64,000 nucleotides of DNA, from positions 199,844 through 263,843 of the forward strand of contig NZ_JODY01000007.1 in assembly GCF_000718015.1 (NCBI RefSeq), written 5' to 3'. Position 1 is the first letter of the stretch. Every line of letters begins with the position of its first letter. The translations under genes were made by a program, and so were the position numbers. Shown here one piece after another: positions 18,189 to 27,540 of this stretch. This DNA comes from Streptomyces catenulae. GTDB lineage: Bacteria > Actinomycetota > Actinomycetes > Streptomycetales > Streptomycetaceae. The notes below the pieces were generated by a model that was not told the DNA's origin, made no database searches, and was given only the letters and a program-made list of their open reading frames with translations.

Positions 18189-20156
18189 TCAGCGCCGCAT
18201 CGCGTGCAGCAGCCCCCCGGAGGGCAGCACCCCGGCGACCTTCACCGGCGCGTTCGCGGGGACGGCGACGGCGAGGGTGGTGTCGTGCGTGGTGCGGCGC
18301 ACCGCGCCGGTGACGTCGAGACCGCGCACCGCGGAACTGCCCGCCGCGAGCAGGTACCAGTGGCCGGAACCGGCGCGCCAGCGGGTCTCCCCGACGACCT
18401 CCGGACCGTACGGGCTGCACGCCGCGGTGTCCCGGGCGCGGCCGACGGTCCGGGCGGGCCGCGCGGGCCCGGCGGCGGCCTGGTGGAACTGCACGGTGAC
18501 CCGGCCCGGGCCGCGCCAGGTGTCGGCGCGGCTGCACGTCCAGGTGGCGGCGGCGCCGCCCTCCGGCAGCCGCTGGCGGGCGTAGACCCAGTTGTTGACC
18601 GAGCGGACGCCCGCGCCCCGCTCCTGGCGCAGCGAGCAGGCGGTGCGGGCCCAGCTCAGCAGCGCCGTGGGGGTGGTCGCCTCGGCCGGGGGCGCGGCGG
18701 TGGGCCCGCCGCCGGTGGCCGGGCCGTAGGTGAGGTGGACGGGCGTGAGGTCGCCGAGGTCGGTCAGCAGGAAGCTGTGCCGGGCGGTGACCCGCGCCGA
18801 GGAGTGCAGCCGCGTCACCGGCCACCGTCCGCAGGCGGCGCCCGGCGCGGGCGGTTCGGCGATGCGGTCGGTGACGCCGTCCGGGGCGACGTGCAGCACC
18901 TTCTCGGGGGTGCCGGGCCGCAGCAGGTCGCGGGTGGTGGTGTCGGTGATCCACGGGGCGATGAGGTAGCGCATCCAGCCGGTGCCGCGCCCGATGACCA
19001 ACGCCCCGGCGGTCGTCAGATCGGCGTTGTCGACCCGGGCGAACTCCAGCTCCGCGGGCCGCCCTTCGGGCTCGGCGTACCGCACCAGCCGGTCGCCGTC
19101 GTGGAGGACGACCACCGTCACCCCGTCGATCACCCCGCCGTAGAGCAGCCGGGGCGGCTGGTCCGGCGGCCGGGTGGAGGTGCCGTCGGCGGCGGTGACC
19201 CGGACGTCGGGGCCGGGTGCGCCCCAGACCCGCAGGGCGCGCCCGAGGAGCGCGGTGTCCCCGGCGTACTCGCCCCGCGGCGACCAGGCGGTGAAGTCCA
19301 CCCGGGAGGTGTCGGCCCAGGCGTCGTCGGGGGCGCGCACCAGCCGCTGCGGGTCCAGCGCCTGCCGCGCCCGGACGGTGGCCGGATCCGGGCGGGCGGG
19401 CGGCGGGGGGCCGTCCGGACCGCCGACCGCGGCGAGCAGCGCCGCACCGGCCGTCAGCACCGCGGCACCGGCGATCGCCACCCGTCGGCCCTGGCGGCGC
19501 CGGAGCAGATCGGTGGGGCGCGCCTGGACGGTGCAGGGGTCGAACTCGCCGGAGTTCAGCAGCGCGGCGGTCCCCGGGCCGAGGGCGACGGCGGCGCGCT
19601 GCGCGGCGCCCGGGTCGGCGACCCCGGCCGCACCGAGGACCGCGACGACCTCGTCCTCGTCCAGCTCCTCCAGGTGCCACAGGGCGACGGCGGCGCGGGC
19701 GGGCGCGTCGAGCGCGGACAGCGCCTGGTCCAGGGCGAGTTCGTCGGCGCCACCGGCCCGCGGGAAGAGCCGCAGCCCCCACACGACGGGCAGCGGTGAG
19801 CGCCAGCGCGGCGGCTTCGCCTGGGCGAGCGCCAGCTCCAGCACCCGCGCGCGGACGAGCGGATAGCCCGGCTCGGGCCGCGGACCGCGCTGACCGGGCA
19901 GGACGGCGCGGGCCCGCTCACGGCTGGTGGACGGCAGCGCGCGCTGGACGATCCCGTGCGCGGTCAGCACCCGGCGGTGGCGGCCCATCGCGGGCGGCAG
20001 GACGAGATGGGCGAGGCGCACCAGGCGCGGGTAGTGCTCGACGATGGCCGCCTCGGCCCGCTCGACATCGGCGCGGGTTCGTTCGTCCATGGGCATGGCG
20101 TGGAAGCGCCCTTCAGGAATGGGGTCTGCCGATCGGGTAGGGGAAGGTACCGCCAT
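18189..20156 (-). CDS. membrane-anchored sigma-factor-like protein, copy A
   Basis: 655 residues. The N-terminal cytoplasmic part resembles a degenerate ECF sigma factor: HYPRLVRLAHLVLP at about 41-54 looks like region 2, and LSALDAPARAAVALWHLEELDEDEVVAVLG at about 145-174 has the shape of region 4. A juxtamembrane block (SGEFDPCTVQARPTDLLRRR) leads to one membrane helix at about 225-246, then a 400-residue outside domain. A second protein of the same plan is at 56545-58515. ATG 20156 has GGAGGGG 6 nt upstream, and makes the two proteins 655 and 656 aa. Whether it binds RNA polymerase is unknown; it has no anti-sigma neighbour. Confidence 0.75.
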   Translation of the reverse strand: MAVPSPTRSADPIPEGRFHAMPMDERTRADVERAEAAIVEHYPRLVRLAHLVLPPAMGRHRRVLTAHGIVQRALPSTSRERARAVLPGQRGPRPEPGYPLVRARVLELALAQAKPPRWRSPLPVVWGLRLFPRAGGADELALDQALSALDAPARAAVALWHLEELDEDEVVAVLGAAGVADPGAAQRAAVALGPGTAALLNSGEFDPCTVQARPTDLLRRRQGRRVAIAGAAVLTAGAALLAAVGGPDGPPPPARPDPATVRARQALDPQRLVRAPDDAWADTSRVDFTAWSPRGEYAGDTALLGRALRVWGAPGPDVRVTAADGTSTRPPDQPPRLLYGGVIDGVTVVVLHDGDRLVRYAEPEGRPAELEFARVDNADLTTAGALVIGRGTGWMRYLIAPWITDTTTRDLLRPGTPEKVLHVAPDGVTDRIAEPPAPGAACGRWPVTRLHSSARVTARHSFLLTDLGDLTPVHLTYGPATGGGPTAAPPAEATTPTALLSWARTACSLRQERGAGVRSVNNWVYARQRLPEGGAAATWTCSRADTWRGPGRVTVQFHQAAAGPARPARTVGRARDTAACSPYGPEVVGETRWRAGSGHWYLLAAGSSAVRGLDVTGAVRRTTHDTTLAVAVPANAPVKVAGVLPSGGLLHAMRR

Positions 20157-20394
20157 CGGGTGCCCCTCCGCTCCCCGTGGCCCACGGAGAGCGGGAGGAC
20201 CCCCTGGGGCCAGCCTTCCAACGAGTGATTCTTGCACCGGTCACCCGGTCGTTGATCAACAACTCCGGTGCCCGTACGGCGCGTACACCGCATCCGGGGG
20301 CATTCCGCCTGTGCGCGCCCGGGCGCCGCCGCGCGGGTGGCGGCGGGCCGCTCCACATGCGTACGGCCCCGCCAGGCCCGATGCTGGAGCGGTG

Positions 20395-20913
20395 ATGGAC
20401 GAGACGGAGTTCTGGGAGCTGATCGACGCCTCCCGCACGGCCGCCGACGGCGATCCGGAGGATCAGGCCGACGAGCTGACCGAGCGGCTGCTGGGCCGCG
20501 ACCCGGAATCCGTCCTGGACTTCGCCCGCCACTTCGAGGCCCGCTACCACCGCGCGTACACCTGGGACCTGTGGGCCGCGGCGGCGGTGCTGCTGGACGG
20601 CGCGAGCGACGACGTCTTCGACGCGTTCCGCTGCTGGCTGATCGGCCAGGGCCGGGAGGTCTTCGAGGGCGCCCTGCACGACCCCGACCAACTCGCCGAG
20701 CTGCTGGGCGAGTTCGACGAGGAGGCGGACGGTGACGGCGAGGAGCTGGGGTACGCCGCCGACGACGCCCACGAGCAGCTGACCGGCGCCGAACTGCCCG
20801 ACCTCGGCCTGCCGCCGCAGCCCGCCGAACCGCTCGGCGGCTATGTCGACGTCGACGACGACACGGCCCTGGAGGCCCGGCTGCCCCGGCTGTGGGAGCG
20901 CTTTCGCGTGTAG
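20395..20913 (+). CDS. DUF4240 domain protein
   Basis: 172 residues. It opens MDETEFWELIDASRTA and continues with ERLLGRDPESVLDFARHFEARYHRAY and FDAFRCWLIGQGREVFEGAL, the conserved pattern of DUF4240, whose function is not known; the proteins are often near toxin-immunity or regulatory genes. The C-terminus is acidic (GYVDVDDDTALEARLP). TGGAGCGG precedes ATG 20395. The longer open frame starting at 20044 is not conserved-looking. It is transcribed away from the sigma-like gene and 37 bases ahead of the epimerase gene, so those two may be co-transcribed. Confidence 0.8.
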   Translation: MDETEFWELIDASRTAADGDPEDQADELTERLLGRDPESVLDFARHFEARYHRAYTWDLWAAAAVLLDGASDDVFDAFRCWLIGQGREVFEGALHDPDQLAELLGEFDEEADGDGEELGYAADDAHEQLTGAELPDLGLPPQPAEPLGGYVDVDDDTALEARLPRLWERFRV

Positions 20914-20950
20914 ACCGCCCGCGGGCCCGCCCGGCGGGCAGTATGGCGCC

Positions 20951-21832
20951 ATGCGGATCGCGATCACCGGCTCGACCGGTCTCATCGGCTCAGCTCTCGT
21001 CCGGTCGCTGCGGGCGGACGGGCACTCCCCCGTCCGGCTGGTGCGGCGGCCGCCCGCGGCACCGGACGAGGTGCGCTGGGATCCGCGCCGTCAGGAGGCG
21101 GACCCCCGCGCGCTCGCCGGGTGCGAGGCGGTGGTGCACCTGGCGGGCGCGGGCGTCGGCGACCACCGCTGGACCGCCGCGTACAAGCGCGAGATCCACG
21201 ACAGCCGGGTCCACGGCACCGCCGCCCTCGCCGCCGCGCTGGCGTCGCTGGACACCCCGCCGCGGGTCTTCGTCTGCGGCAGCGCTATCGGCTACTACGG
21301 CGACACCGGCAGCCGCCGCACCGACGAGACGGCACCGGCCGGTACGGGGTTCCTGCCGGAGCTCTGCGTCGACTGGGAGGGCGCGGCGGCGCCCGCCGAG
21401 GCGGCCGGGATCCGGACGGCGTTCGCCCGCACCGGCCTGGTGGTGGCCCGCTCCGGCGGCGCCTGGGGGCGGCTGTTCCCGCTGTTCCGGCTGGGGCTCG
21501 GCGGCCGTCTGGGCGACGGCAGCCAGTACTGGAGCTTCATCGCCCTCCACGACCACGTCGCCGCGCTCCGCCATCTGATCGACGGTGACCTCGCCGGGCC
21601 GGTCAACCTCACCGCCCCGGAGCCGGTGACCAACCGTGAGGTGACCGCCGCGATGGGCCGGGTGCTGCACCGCCCGACGCCGTTCCCGGTTCCGGCGGTG
21701 GCCCTGAAGGCGGCGCTGGGCGAGTTCGCCGGGGACGTCCTCGGCAGCCAGCGGGTGATCCCGCGGCGGCTGCTGGCGAGCGGCTTCACCTTCGCGTACC
21801 CGGGCATCGAGGCGGCCGTCCGGGCGGCGTGA
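20951..21832 (+). CDS. TIGR01777-type NAD-dependent epimerase/oxidoreductase
   Basis: 293 residues. The extended-SDR Rossmann motif is at the very start (GSTGLIGSALV), and the protein has the features of the TIGR01777 group (YfcH/SulA-like): VHLAGAGVGDHRWTAAYKREIHDSRV, FVCGSAIGYYGDTG with the YG of the active-site region, FRLGLGGRLGDGSQYWSFIALHD and a C-terminal GSQRVIPRRLLASGF. The substrate is not known for the family. ATG 20951 has no clear ribosome binding site; GTATGGC just upstream could be a -10 box for a leaderless message, or it may be translated by readthrough from the DUF4240 gene. Confidence 0.9.
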   Translation: MRIAITGSTGLIGSALVRSLRADGHSPVRLVRRPPAAPDEVRWDPRRQEADPRALAGCEAVVHLAGAGVGDHRWTAAYKREIHDSRVHGTAALAAALASLDTPPRVFVCGSAIGYYGDTGSRRTDETAPAGTGFLPELCVDWEGAAAPAEAAGIRTAFARTGLVVARSGGAWGRLFPLFRLGLGGRLGDGSQYWSFIALHDHVAALRHLIDGDLAGPVNLTAPEPVTNREVTAAMGRVLHRPTPFPVPAVALKAALGEFAGDVLGSQRVIPRRLLASGFTFAYPGIEAAVRAA

Positions 21833-22016
21833 GGGCGCCCCCGGCCACCGCCCACCGGCCGCCGCCCGGCGGGGACCGGCGCCCGTCCCGCTCCGACGCG
21901 CCCCGCGCGATCCCTGGCCGCCCACCGCGGCCCGTCCCTAGCGTGCCCCCACACATCATCCGGCGTCCCGCGCACCGCCCGGTGCGGGCGGGCGGGACCG
22001 ATCTGAGGAGGGGCAC

Positions 22017-23306
22017 GTGCAGCGCACCTCATCGGCCGTGGACGCGGTCATCGTGGGGGCCGGCCCTGCGGGGCTGGCCGCCGCCCGTCAACTGACCACC
22101 GCCGGGCTGACGGTCACCGTGCTGGAGGCCGCCGAGCGGATCGGCGGCCGGTCGGCCACCGACGACGTCGACGGCTTCCTGCTGGACCACGGCGGCAGGC
22201 CGCTCGTCGCCACGCCCGGTCTGCTGCGGATGCCCGGCCTGGAGACGCTGAAGCTCTGCCGGTTCGCGCCGTGGATCGGGCTGCACAACGGGCGGCGCGC
22301 ACAGCGGGTCAGCGCCCTGAGGAGCACAAGGGGCGCACTCGCCGCCGCGCGCGCCCTTTCGCGCGCCGACCGGCATCCGGAGCGCCCCCAGGACCGGCGG
22401 ATGGACCGCCTCGGCGACCGTACGGCCCCCGACCGTCCGGCGGCCGACGCGCTGTCCGCCCGCCCGGTCTTCGCCCCGCGTGCCCACGACGCGTTCCTCC
22501 GCCCGCTGCTCGGCGTGCTGCTGGGCGATCCGCGGCTGGCCGGGTCCAGCCGCGGCGCCGCGCTGACCCTGCGGGCGTTCGCGGAGGGGCGGCTCTGTCT
22601 GCCCGCCGGGGGCGCCGCCGCGCTGCCCGCCGCGCTCGCCGCGGACCTGCCGCCCGGCACCGTCCGCACCGGCGTCCGCGTCACCTCCGTCGCCACCACC
22701 TCCGTCACCACCGCGGACCACGGCGAGCTGACCTGCCGCGCGGTGATCGTCGCGACCGGCGCGCAGGACGCGGCGGCGCTCCTGCCCGGCCTGCGGGTGC
22801 CGCCGTTCCACCCGGCGACGGTGCTCCACCACACCACCCCGCCCGGCCACGGCCCGCACCCGGCCGGACCGCGCGAGACACCACTGCAGCTCACCACCCA
22901 GTCCCCGCTGGCCTGCAGCTACGCGGCCGGGGCCATCGACCCCTCGCGCGTCCCGGCGGGCCGGACGCTGCTGACGACGGTGGTGCTGGGCGCCCCCGCG
23001 GCGCTCCCGGCCGCCACCCTGGACGCGGCGGTCCGCCCGCAGCTGGCCCGGGTCCACGGCACCGCCACCACCGAGTGGGAGCTGCTCTCGGCGCGGCACA
23101 CCCCGGCGGCGATCCCGGCGATGCCCGCCCCGCACGACCCGGAGCGCCCGGTCCGGCTGCTCTCCGGGCTGTACGTGTGCGGCGACCACCGCGGCATCAG
23201 CACCGTCCAGGGGGCGCTGGACTCCGGCCGCCGGGCCGCCCGCGCCCTCCTGAGCGACCTCGGGCTGCCCACCGCCACACCGACCGCCCTGCACACGGCC
23301 GCCTGA
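22017..23306 (+). CDS. FAD-dependent oxidoreductase (phytoene desaturase/amine oxidase-like)
   Basis: 429 residues. The N-terminus has an FAD-binding motif (VIVGAGPAGLAAARQL, then VLEAAERIGGRSATDD) and the C-terminus the second FAD contact GLYVCGDHRGISTVQGAL, as in phytoene desaturase-like and amine oxidase-like flavoproteins. No carotenoid or amine genes are close by, so the substrate is open. GTG 22017 is chosen because GAGGAGGGG lies 4-5 nt upstream. A strong bidirectional terminator separates it from the convergent HTH/TPR regulator. Confidence 0.9.
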   Translation: MQRTSSAVDAVIVGAGPAGLAAARQLTTAGLTVTVLEAAERIGGRSATDDVDGFLLDHGGRPLVATPGLLRMPGLETLKLCRFAPWIGLHNGRRAQRVSALRSTRGALAAARALSRADRHPERPQDRRMDRLGDRTAPDRPAADALSARPVFAPRAHDAFLRPLLGVLLGDPRLAGSSRGAALTLRAFAEGRLCLPAGGAAALPAALAADLPPGTVRTGVRVTSVATTSVTTADHGELTCRAVIVATGAQDAAALLPGLRVPPFHPATVLHHTTPPGHGPHPAGPRETPLQLTTQSPLACSYAAGAIDPSRVPAGRTLLTTVVLGAPAALPAATLDAAVRPQLARVHGTATTEWELLSARHTPAAIPAMPAPHDPERPVRLLSGLYVCGDHRGISTVQGALDSGRRAARALLSDLGLPTATPTALHTAA

Positions 23307-23308
23307 AC

Positions 23309-23353
23309 GCCGACCGGCCCGCACCACCCGGGAGGCGGTGCGGGCCGGTCGGC
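23309..23353. terminator. bidirectional terminator between convergent genes
   Basis: Perfect 17-bp stem (23309-23325 with 23337-23353) and an 11-nt loop directly after the FAD oxidoreductase stop codon and before the end of the convergent regulator gene. Confidence 0.85.
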
Positions 23354-23368
23354 GCGGGGCCCGGCGAC

Positions 23369-24823
23369 TCACCCCAGGGCGGCCACCCGGTCCCGGTACC
23401 CGCGCACCGGCGCCGCGTCGCGGTACGGCTCCAGCCGCCGCTCGAACTCGGTGACGTACTCATGGGCGCGCACCGACCGCATGTCGGCCGCCTGGAGCGC
23501 CGCCTCCGCGCCCAGCGAGCACGCCTGCTCCAGCTCGCCCAGGGCGAGCCGGGAGGTGGCCAGCACCACCCGGCAGAACAGACGGCTGCGGGCGAAGCCG
23601 GGCGCCCGCAGCTCCAGGGAGCGTTCGGCGTGCTGGGCGGCGGCGCGGAACTGCCGCAGATCGCGGTGGCAGTGCGCCAGCTCGTCGGCGAGCTGCGCCT
23701 CGTCGAAGAAGCGCGCCCAGTGCGGCGTCTCGTCACCGGGCCGGGCGACCTCCAGCGCCCGCTCGGAACGCGACAGCGCCGCCGTGCAGGCCCGCACCTC
23801 GCCCAGCAGGCCGTGGCCGCGCGCCTCCGCCGCGTGCAGCAGCGCCAGCACGGCGGGCGGCGCCGCGGCCCCGACGCCCTGCTGCGCCACCCGCGCCAGC
23901 TGCACCGCCTCCCGGCCGTGCCCGAGGTAGACCGCCTGCCGACTCATCGTGACCAGCACGTACGAGCCGTAGGCGCGGTCACCCGCCGCCTGCGCCAGCC
24001 GCAGCGCCTGGACGAAGTACCGCTGCGCCAGCCCGTGCGCCACGATGTCGTACGAGGTCCACCCGGCCAGCCGGGTCAGATCGGCGGCTGCGGCGAAGAG
24101 CTTGCGGCCGGTCGCCTCGCCGTAGGTGCCGCGGAGCATCGGCTCGGCCTCGTGCTCCAGATAGCGCACCAGCGCCTGGCGGGCGTGGCCGCCGCCGTAG
24201 GCGTGGTCCAGCGCCCGGAACAGCTCGCCGACGGAGCGCAGCGCCGCGATGTCCCCGGTGGTGACGCGGGCGCCGCCGACCCGGTCGAGGTGGTCGGTAC
24301 GGCGCTGGCGGGGCACCGCGATGCGGCCCTGGAGCGGGACCCGGCCGGTGCCGTCGGGGCCCAGCTCGCCGCGGGCGACCCGTTCGTCGGGGCGGCCGAT
24401 GAGCCAGTCCCGGCTGGGCACCACCAGCCCCGCCGGGGTGAAGGCGATCTTGCGCAGTTCGACATGGCTGCCGGAGTCCTTGCGCCACAGACCGCTGACG
24501 ATGTCGACCGCCTCGGTGGGCGTCGCGGCGAACTCCAGACCGGCGTAGACCGGTGCGCAGGCGTCCAGGCCGAGGTCCTGGGCCGACAGGCGGCGGCCCA
24601 GTTTGCGGGTGAAGACCTCGGCGATCAGCGCCGGGGTGGTGCCGCGGGGCTGCTGGCCGCGCAGCCAGCGGGTCACGGATGTCTTGTCGTAGCGCAGGTC
24701 GAGGCCGTGCTCGATGCCGAGCTGGTCGACGCGCCTGGCGAGTCCGGCGTTGGAGAACCCTGCCTCGGCGATGAGGGCGGCCAGCCGGCGATTGGGCGTG
24801 CGGTGCGGGGGTCGTTCCGTCAT
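23369..24823 (-). CDS. HTH and TPR-repeat regulator, conserved Streptomyces type
   Basis: 484 residues. The first 85 residues form a helix-turn-helix-like region ([25 protein letters not shown], then [17 protein letters not shown]) that resembles the XRE-like part of Streptomyces regulators of development. After a middle domain come several tetratricopeptide-like helical pairs (for example [19 protein letters not shown] and [16 protein letters not shown]). From the layout I suspect an NsdA-like protein, but I am not sure. ATG 24823 gives [18 protein letters not shown] with AGGAG 12 nt upstream; the longer reading back to 24979 adds Arg-rich residues. It lies divergent to lipB. Confidence 0.72.
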   Translation of the reverse strand: MTERPPHRTPNRRLAALIAEAGFSNAGLARRVDQLGIEHGLDLRYDKTSVTRWLRGQQPRGTTPALIAEVFTRKLGRRLSAQDLGLDACAPVYAGLEFAATPTEAVDIVSGLWRKDSGSHVELRKIAFTPAGLVVPSRDWLIGRPDERVARGELGPDGTGRVPLQGRIAVPRQRRTDHLDRVGGARVTTGDIAALRSVGELFRALDHAYGGGHARQALVRYLEHEAEPMLRGTYGEATGRKLFAAAADLTRLAGWTSYDIVAHGLAQRYFVQALRLAQAAGDRAYGSYVLVTMSRQAVYLGHGREAVQLARVAQQGVGAAAPPAVLALLHAAEARGHGLLGEVRACTAALSRSERALEVARPGDETPHWARFFDEAQLADELAHCHRDLRQFRAAAQHAERSLELRAPGFARSRLFCRVVLATSRLALGELEQACSLGAEAALQAADMRSVRAHEYVTEFERRLEPYRDAAPVRGYRDRVAALG

Positions 24824-25208
24824 CAGCTTTACCGGTCTCCTGCCTTCCGGGCCGGGCCGCCGGGCCCGGCCCGGCACGCTCGTCGCCCTTGTGGAACGGC
24901 GCGAATGTAACGGCCTTCGGGGCTCTTCTGGCCGCCTGAGCACCGCGTTCATCCGATCGTGTGAGCAGGGCGCATGCACTCCACACCGAGGTTCACCCGG
25001 CTCACGCCCCCGCCTTCCCTACCCGGCGGCCGGTTTTCCGGGCGGTGCGCGCGGGTCCCCCGGCCACCGGCCGCCCGGCCCCCCGGCCGTACAGTGGCCT
25101 GGGCGCGAAGTGGCATCGGACCTGCAGGAGTCCCGTATCCCAACGGATACGGAGGTACTGCACCAAACGTCGCAGCCCGCTGCGACAGAAGTGCGAAGAG
25201 GAGCTGCC
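24824..25208. other. 385-base divergent region with two hairpins in the lipB leader
   Basis: Lies between the divergent HTH/TPR regulator and lipB. No gene is seen. The lipB side holds two consecutive hairpins: CCGTATCC/GGATACGG with loop CAAC (25133-25152) and GTCGCAG/CTGCGAC with loop CCCG (25169-25186), ending 22 bases before the lipB start. They could be part of a regulated leader or an operator; the sequence does not decide. Confidence 0.5.
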
Positions 25209-26033
25209 GTGACTGCGATCTCTCGGGGGGACACCCCCGTACCCGAGGGGCTGCGCTTTGTGCATCTGGGCTTCGGCGCCGACGCCGTGCCGTACGAGAC
25301 GGCATGGCAGGAGCAGCGGCAGGTCCACGCCGCCCGCTTCGCCGACGAGGTCCCCGACACCTGCCTGCTGCTGGAGCACCCGCCCGTCTACACCGCGGGC
25401 CGCCGCACCGCCGACGACGAACGCCCGCTGGACGGCACCCCCGTCATCGACGTGGACCGCGGCGGGAAGATCACCTGGCACGGCCCGGGCCAGCTGGTGG
25501 GCTATCCGATCCAGAAGCTGCCGCGCCCGGTCGACGTCGTCGCGCACGTCCGCCGTCTGGAGGAGGCGCTGATCCGGGTCTGCACCGACTTCGGCATCGC
25601 GGCCACCCGTATCGAGGGACGCAGCGGCGTCTGGATCCTCGGCGACCCGGTCGCGGAACGCCCCTCGCTCGGCGGTCTCCAACTCGACCTCGCCCCGCAC
25701 TCCGGCGAGGACGCGGACGAGATGTACGACGCACGGCTGCGCGGTCCCGAGTACGCGCCGTCCAACGCCGGTCAGCGCGGTGAGGACCGCAAGCTCGCCG
25801 CGATCGGCATCCGCGTCGCCAAGGGCGTCACGATGCACGGCTTCGCGCTGAACGTGAACCCGGACAACACCTCGTTCGACAAGATCGTCCCGTGCGGTAT
25901 CCGGGACGCCGGGGTCGCCTCGCTCTCCGCCGAGCTGGGACGCGAGATCACCATCGCCGAGGTGCTGCCCTCGGTCGAGAAGCATCTGCGGGACGTCCTG
26001 GAGGGTGCGGAACTCCTCCCCCGCGCGGTCTGA
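25209..26033 (+). CDS. lipB: octanoyltransferase LipB
   Basis: 274 residues. LipB moves octanoyl groups from acyl carrier protein to the lipoyl domains, the first step of lipoic acid synthesis. The conserved [17 protein letters not shown] and [10 protein letters not shown] segments are present, and the acyl-enzyme pair is K195 (in [10 protein letters not shown]) and C229 (in [10 protein letters not shown]), with the 34-residue spacing of the family. GTG 25209 follows GAAGAGGAGCTGCC. A poorly conserved 30-residue stretch in the middle ([14 protein letters not shown] to [15 protein letters not shown]) is an insertion relative to short LipB proteins. lipA follows after 124 bases. Confidence 0.95.
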   Translation: MTAISRGDTPVPEGLRFVHLGFGADAVPYETAWQEQRQVHAARFADEVPDTCLLLEHPPVYTAGRRTADDERPLDGTPVIDVDRGGKITWHGPGQLVGYPIQKLPRPVDVVAHVRRLEEALIRVCTDFGIAATRIEGRSGVWILGDPVAERPSLGGLQLDLAPHSGEDADEMYDARLRGPEYAPSNAGQRGEDRKLAAIGIRVAKGVTMHGFALNVNPDNTSFDKIVPCGIRDAGVASLSAELGREITIAEVLPSVEKHLRDVLEGAELLPRAV

Positions 26034-26073
26034 GCACCGTCAGGAATGCCGGCCTCGTATCGGGGGTTGGCGA

Positions 26074-26118
26074 GCACGTAAAGACGTGCGAATTACCGGG
26101 CGTACCCTGGTGTACGCC
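26074..26118 (+). other. two hairpins in the lipB-lipA gap
   Basis: GCACGT-AAAG-ACGTGC (26074-26089) and GGCGTAC-N6-GTACGCC (26099-26118) lie in tandem between lipB and lipA, 40 bases before the lipA start. They may be operators or an mRNA processing element; no T run follows, so a terminator is less likely. Confidence 0.4.
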
Positions 26119-26157
26119 GCTGAATCGAATGCCGCGATAGCAGAAAGGGGCGCCGAC

Positions 26158-27108
26158 GTGTCCGCTGTCGCACCCGACGGACGCAAGATGCTGCGCCTGG
26201 AGGTCCGGAACAGCCAGACCCCCATCGAGCGCAAGCCCGAGTGGATCAAGACCCGGGCGAAGATGGGCCCCGAATACAACCATCTGCAGGGCCTGGTGAA
26301 GAGCGAGGGCCTGCACACGGTCTGCCAGGAGGCGGGCTGCCCCAACATCTTCGAGTGCTGGGAGGACCGCGAGGCGACCTTCCTCATCGGCGGCGACCAG
26401 TGCACCCGGCGCTGTGACTTCTGCCAGATCGACACCGGCAAGCCGCAGGCGCTCGACCGCGACGAGCCGCGCCGGGTCGCCGAGTCCGTGCAGACGATGG
26501 AGCTGCGCTACGCCACCATCACCGGCGTCGCCCGCGACGACCTGGAGGACGGCGGCGCCTGGCTCTACGCCGAGACGGTCCGCCAGATCCACGCCGCGAT
26601 GCCGGACACCGGCGTCGAGCTGCTGATCCCCGACTTCAACGCCGACCCCGACCAGCTGGCCGAGGTCTTCTCGTCCCGCCCCGAGGTGCTGGCGCACAAC
26701 GTCGAGACGGTCCCGCGGATCTTCAAGCGCATCCGCCCCGGCTTCCGCTACGAGCGCTCCCTCAAGGTCATCACCGAGGCCCGCGCGGCCGGGCTGGTCA
26801 CCAAGTCCAACCTGATCCTGGGCATGGGCGAGACCCGCGAGGAGATCAGCGAGGCGCTCCAGGACCTGTACGACGCGGGCTGCGAGCTGATCACGATCAC
26901 GCAGTACCTGCGCCCGTCGGTCCGCCACCACCCCATCGAGCGATGGGTCAAGCCCGCGGAGTTCGTGGAGCTGAAGGAGGAGGCCGAGGAGATCGGCTAC
27001 GCCGGTGTCATGTCCGGCCCGCTGGTCCGCTCCTCGTACCGCGCCGGACGTCTCTACCAGCAGGCGATCGAGCGGCGCGAGGTCGAGGCCTCCAGTCAGG
27101 CGGTCTGA
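26158..27108 (+). CDS. lipA: lipoyl synthase LipA (radical SAM)
   Basis: 316 residues. LipA inserts two sulfur atoms into the octanoyl group placed by LipB. The auxiliary cluster ligands are C56, C61 and C67 ([12 protein letters not shown]) and the radical SAM cluster is C82, C86 and C89 (CTRRCDFC). The C-terminus has the conserved [11 protein letters not shown] with the Ser that binds the auxiliary cluster. GTG 26158 follows GAAAGGGG and gives [18 protein letters not shown]; the open frame from 26005 overlaps the end of lipB and is unlikely. The lipoylated targets include the E2 protein encoded 15 kb upstream in this window. Confidence 0.97.
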   Translation: MSAVAPDGRKMLRLEVRNSQTPIERKPEWIKTRAKMGPEYNHLQGLVKSEGLHTVCQEAGCPNIFECWEDREATFLIGGDQCTRRCDFCQIDTGKPQALDRDEPRRVAESVQTMELRYATITGVARDDLEDGGAWLYAETVRQIHAAMPDTGVELLIPDFNADPDQLAEVFSSRPEVLAHNVETVPRIFKRIRPGFRYERSLKVITEARAAGLVTKSNLILGMGETREEISEALQDLYDAGCELITITQYLRPSVRHHPIERWVKPAEFVELKEEAEEIGYAGVMSGPLVRSSYRAGRLYQQAIERREVEASSQAV

Positions 27109-27156
27109 GCCGCCCCGGCGCGCTGATCGGCGCTTCCTGGCACATGCTGGGAGAAC

Positions 27157-27196
27157 GCGGCCCGCACTCCCCCAGGCCGGGGGTTGCGCGGGCCGC
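27157..27196 (+). terminator. terminator after lipA
   Basis: 9-bp outer stem (27157-27165 with 27188-27196) enclosing a second CCCC/GGGG pairing, followed by TTCGTCG, 48 bases after lipA. Confidence 0.65.
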
Positions 27197-27314
27197 TTCG
27201 TCGTCGCGCCCGGGTGTGACCGCGGGGTCATCCGCCGGAAACACCCACCGGTGACGATGGACTCACGCACCCCGTCCACCCGCCCCGCCGACCTCCCCGA
27301 GGGGGACCCCCACC

Positions 27315-27530
27315 ATGCAGGCCGTGCCGCTCCGCGCCACCGCACGCCCCGTCCCGTCCGTCACCGGAGCGCTGCGCGCCGTCGAGGCGCTGCTGCTCGG
27401 CGGCGGACAGCGCACCGCCCGCCGCAACGCCTGGGACTCGGTCCTGGAGGACCGCCGCCGGGCCGGTGAACGGCAGGAGGCGCAGGACGTACTGGAGGCC
27501 GCGGCGACCCGCCGCCCGCGGGCCACGTAA
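27315..27530 (+). CDS. small conserved-looking protein, 71 aa
   Basis: 71 residues, basic and Ala/Arg-rich, beginning MQAVPLRATARPVPS and containing an amphipathic helix (TGALRAVEALLLGGGQRTARRNAWDSVLEDRRRAGERQEAQDVLE). No named domain is recognised and there is no signal peptide. Its position between lipA and the DUF4191 gene is the same as that of a small ORF I remember from other Streptomyces genomes, which supports it being real. AGGGGGACCCCCACC precedes the ATG. Its stop codon TAA forms part of the -10 box of the next gene. Confidence 0.7.
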   Translation: MQAVPLRATARPVPSVTGALRAVEALLLGGGQRTARRNAWDSVLEDRRRAGERQEAQDVLEAAATRRPRAT

Positions 27531-27533
27531 ACT
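27528..27533 (+). promoter_or_regulatory. -10 box of a likely leaderless promoter for the DUF4191 gene
   Basis: TAAACT overlaps the stop codon of the 71-aa gene and ends 7 nt before ATG 27541; no Shine-Dalgarno sequence lies between. A leaderless start is likely. Confidence 0.45.
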
Positions 27534-27540
27534 TCTTGGT

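Noticed and set aside
15759..19799. Long frames opposite the WYL, SDR and sigma-like genes
   Set aside because: High-GC shadows; composition follows the opposite strand's codon bias.
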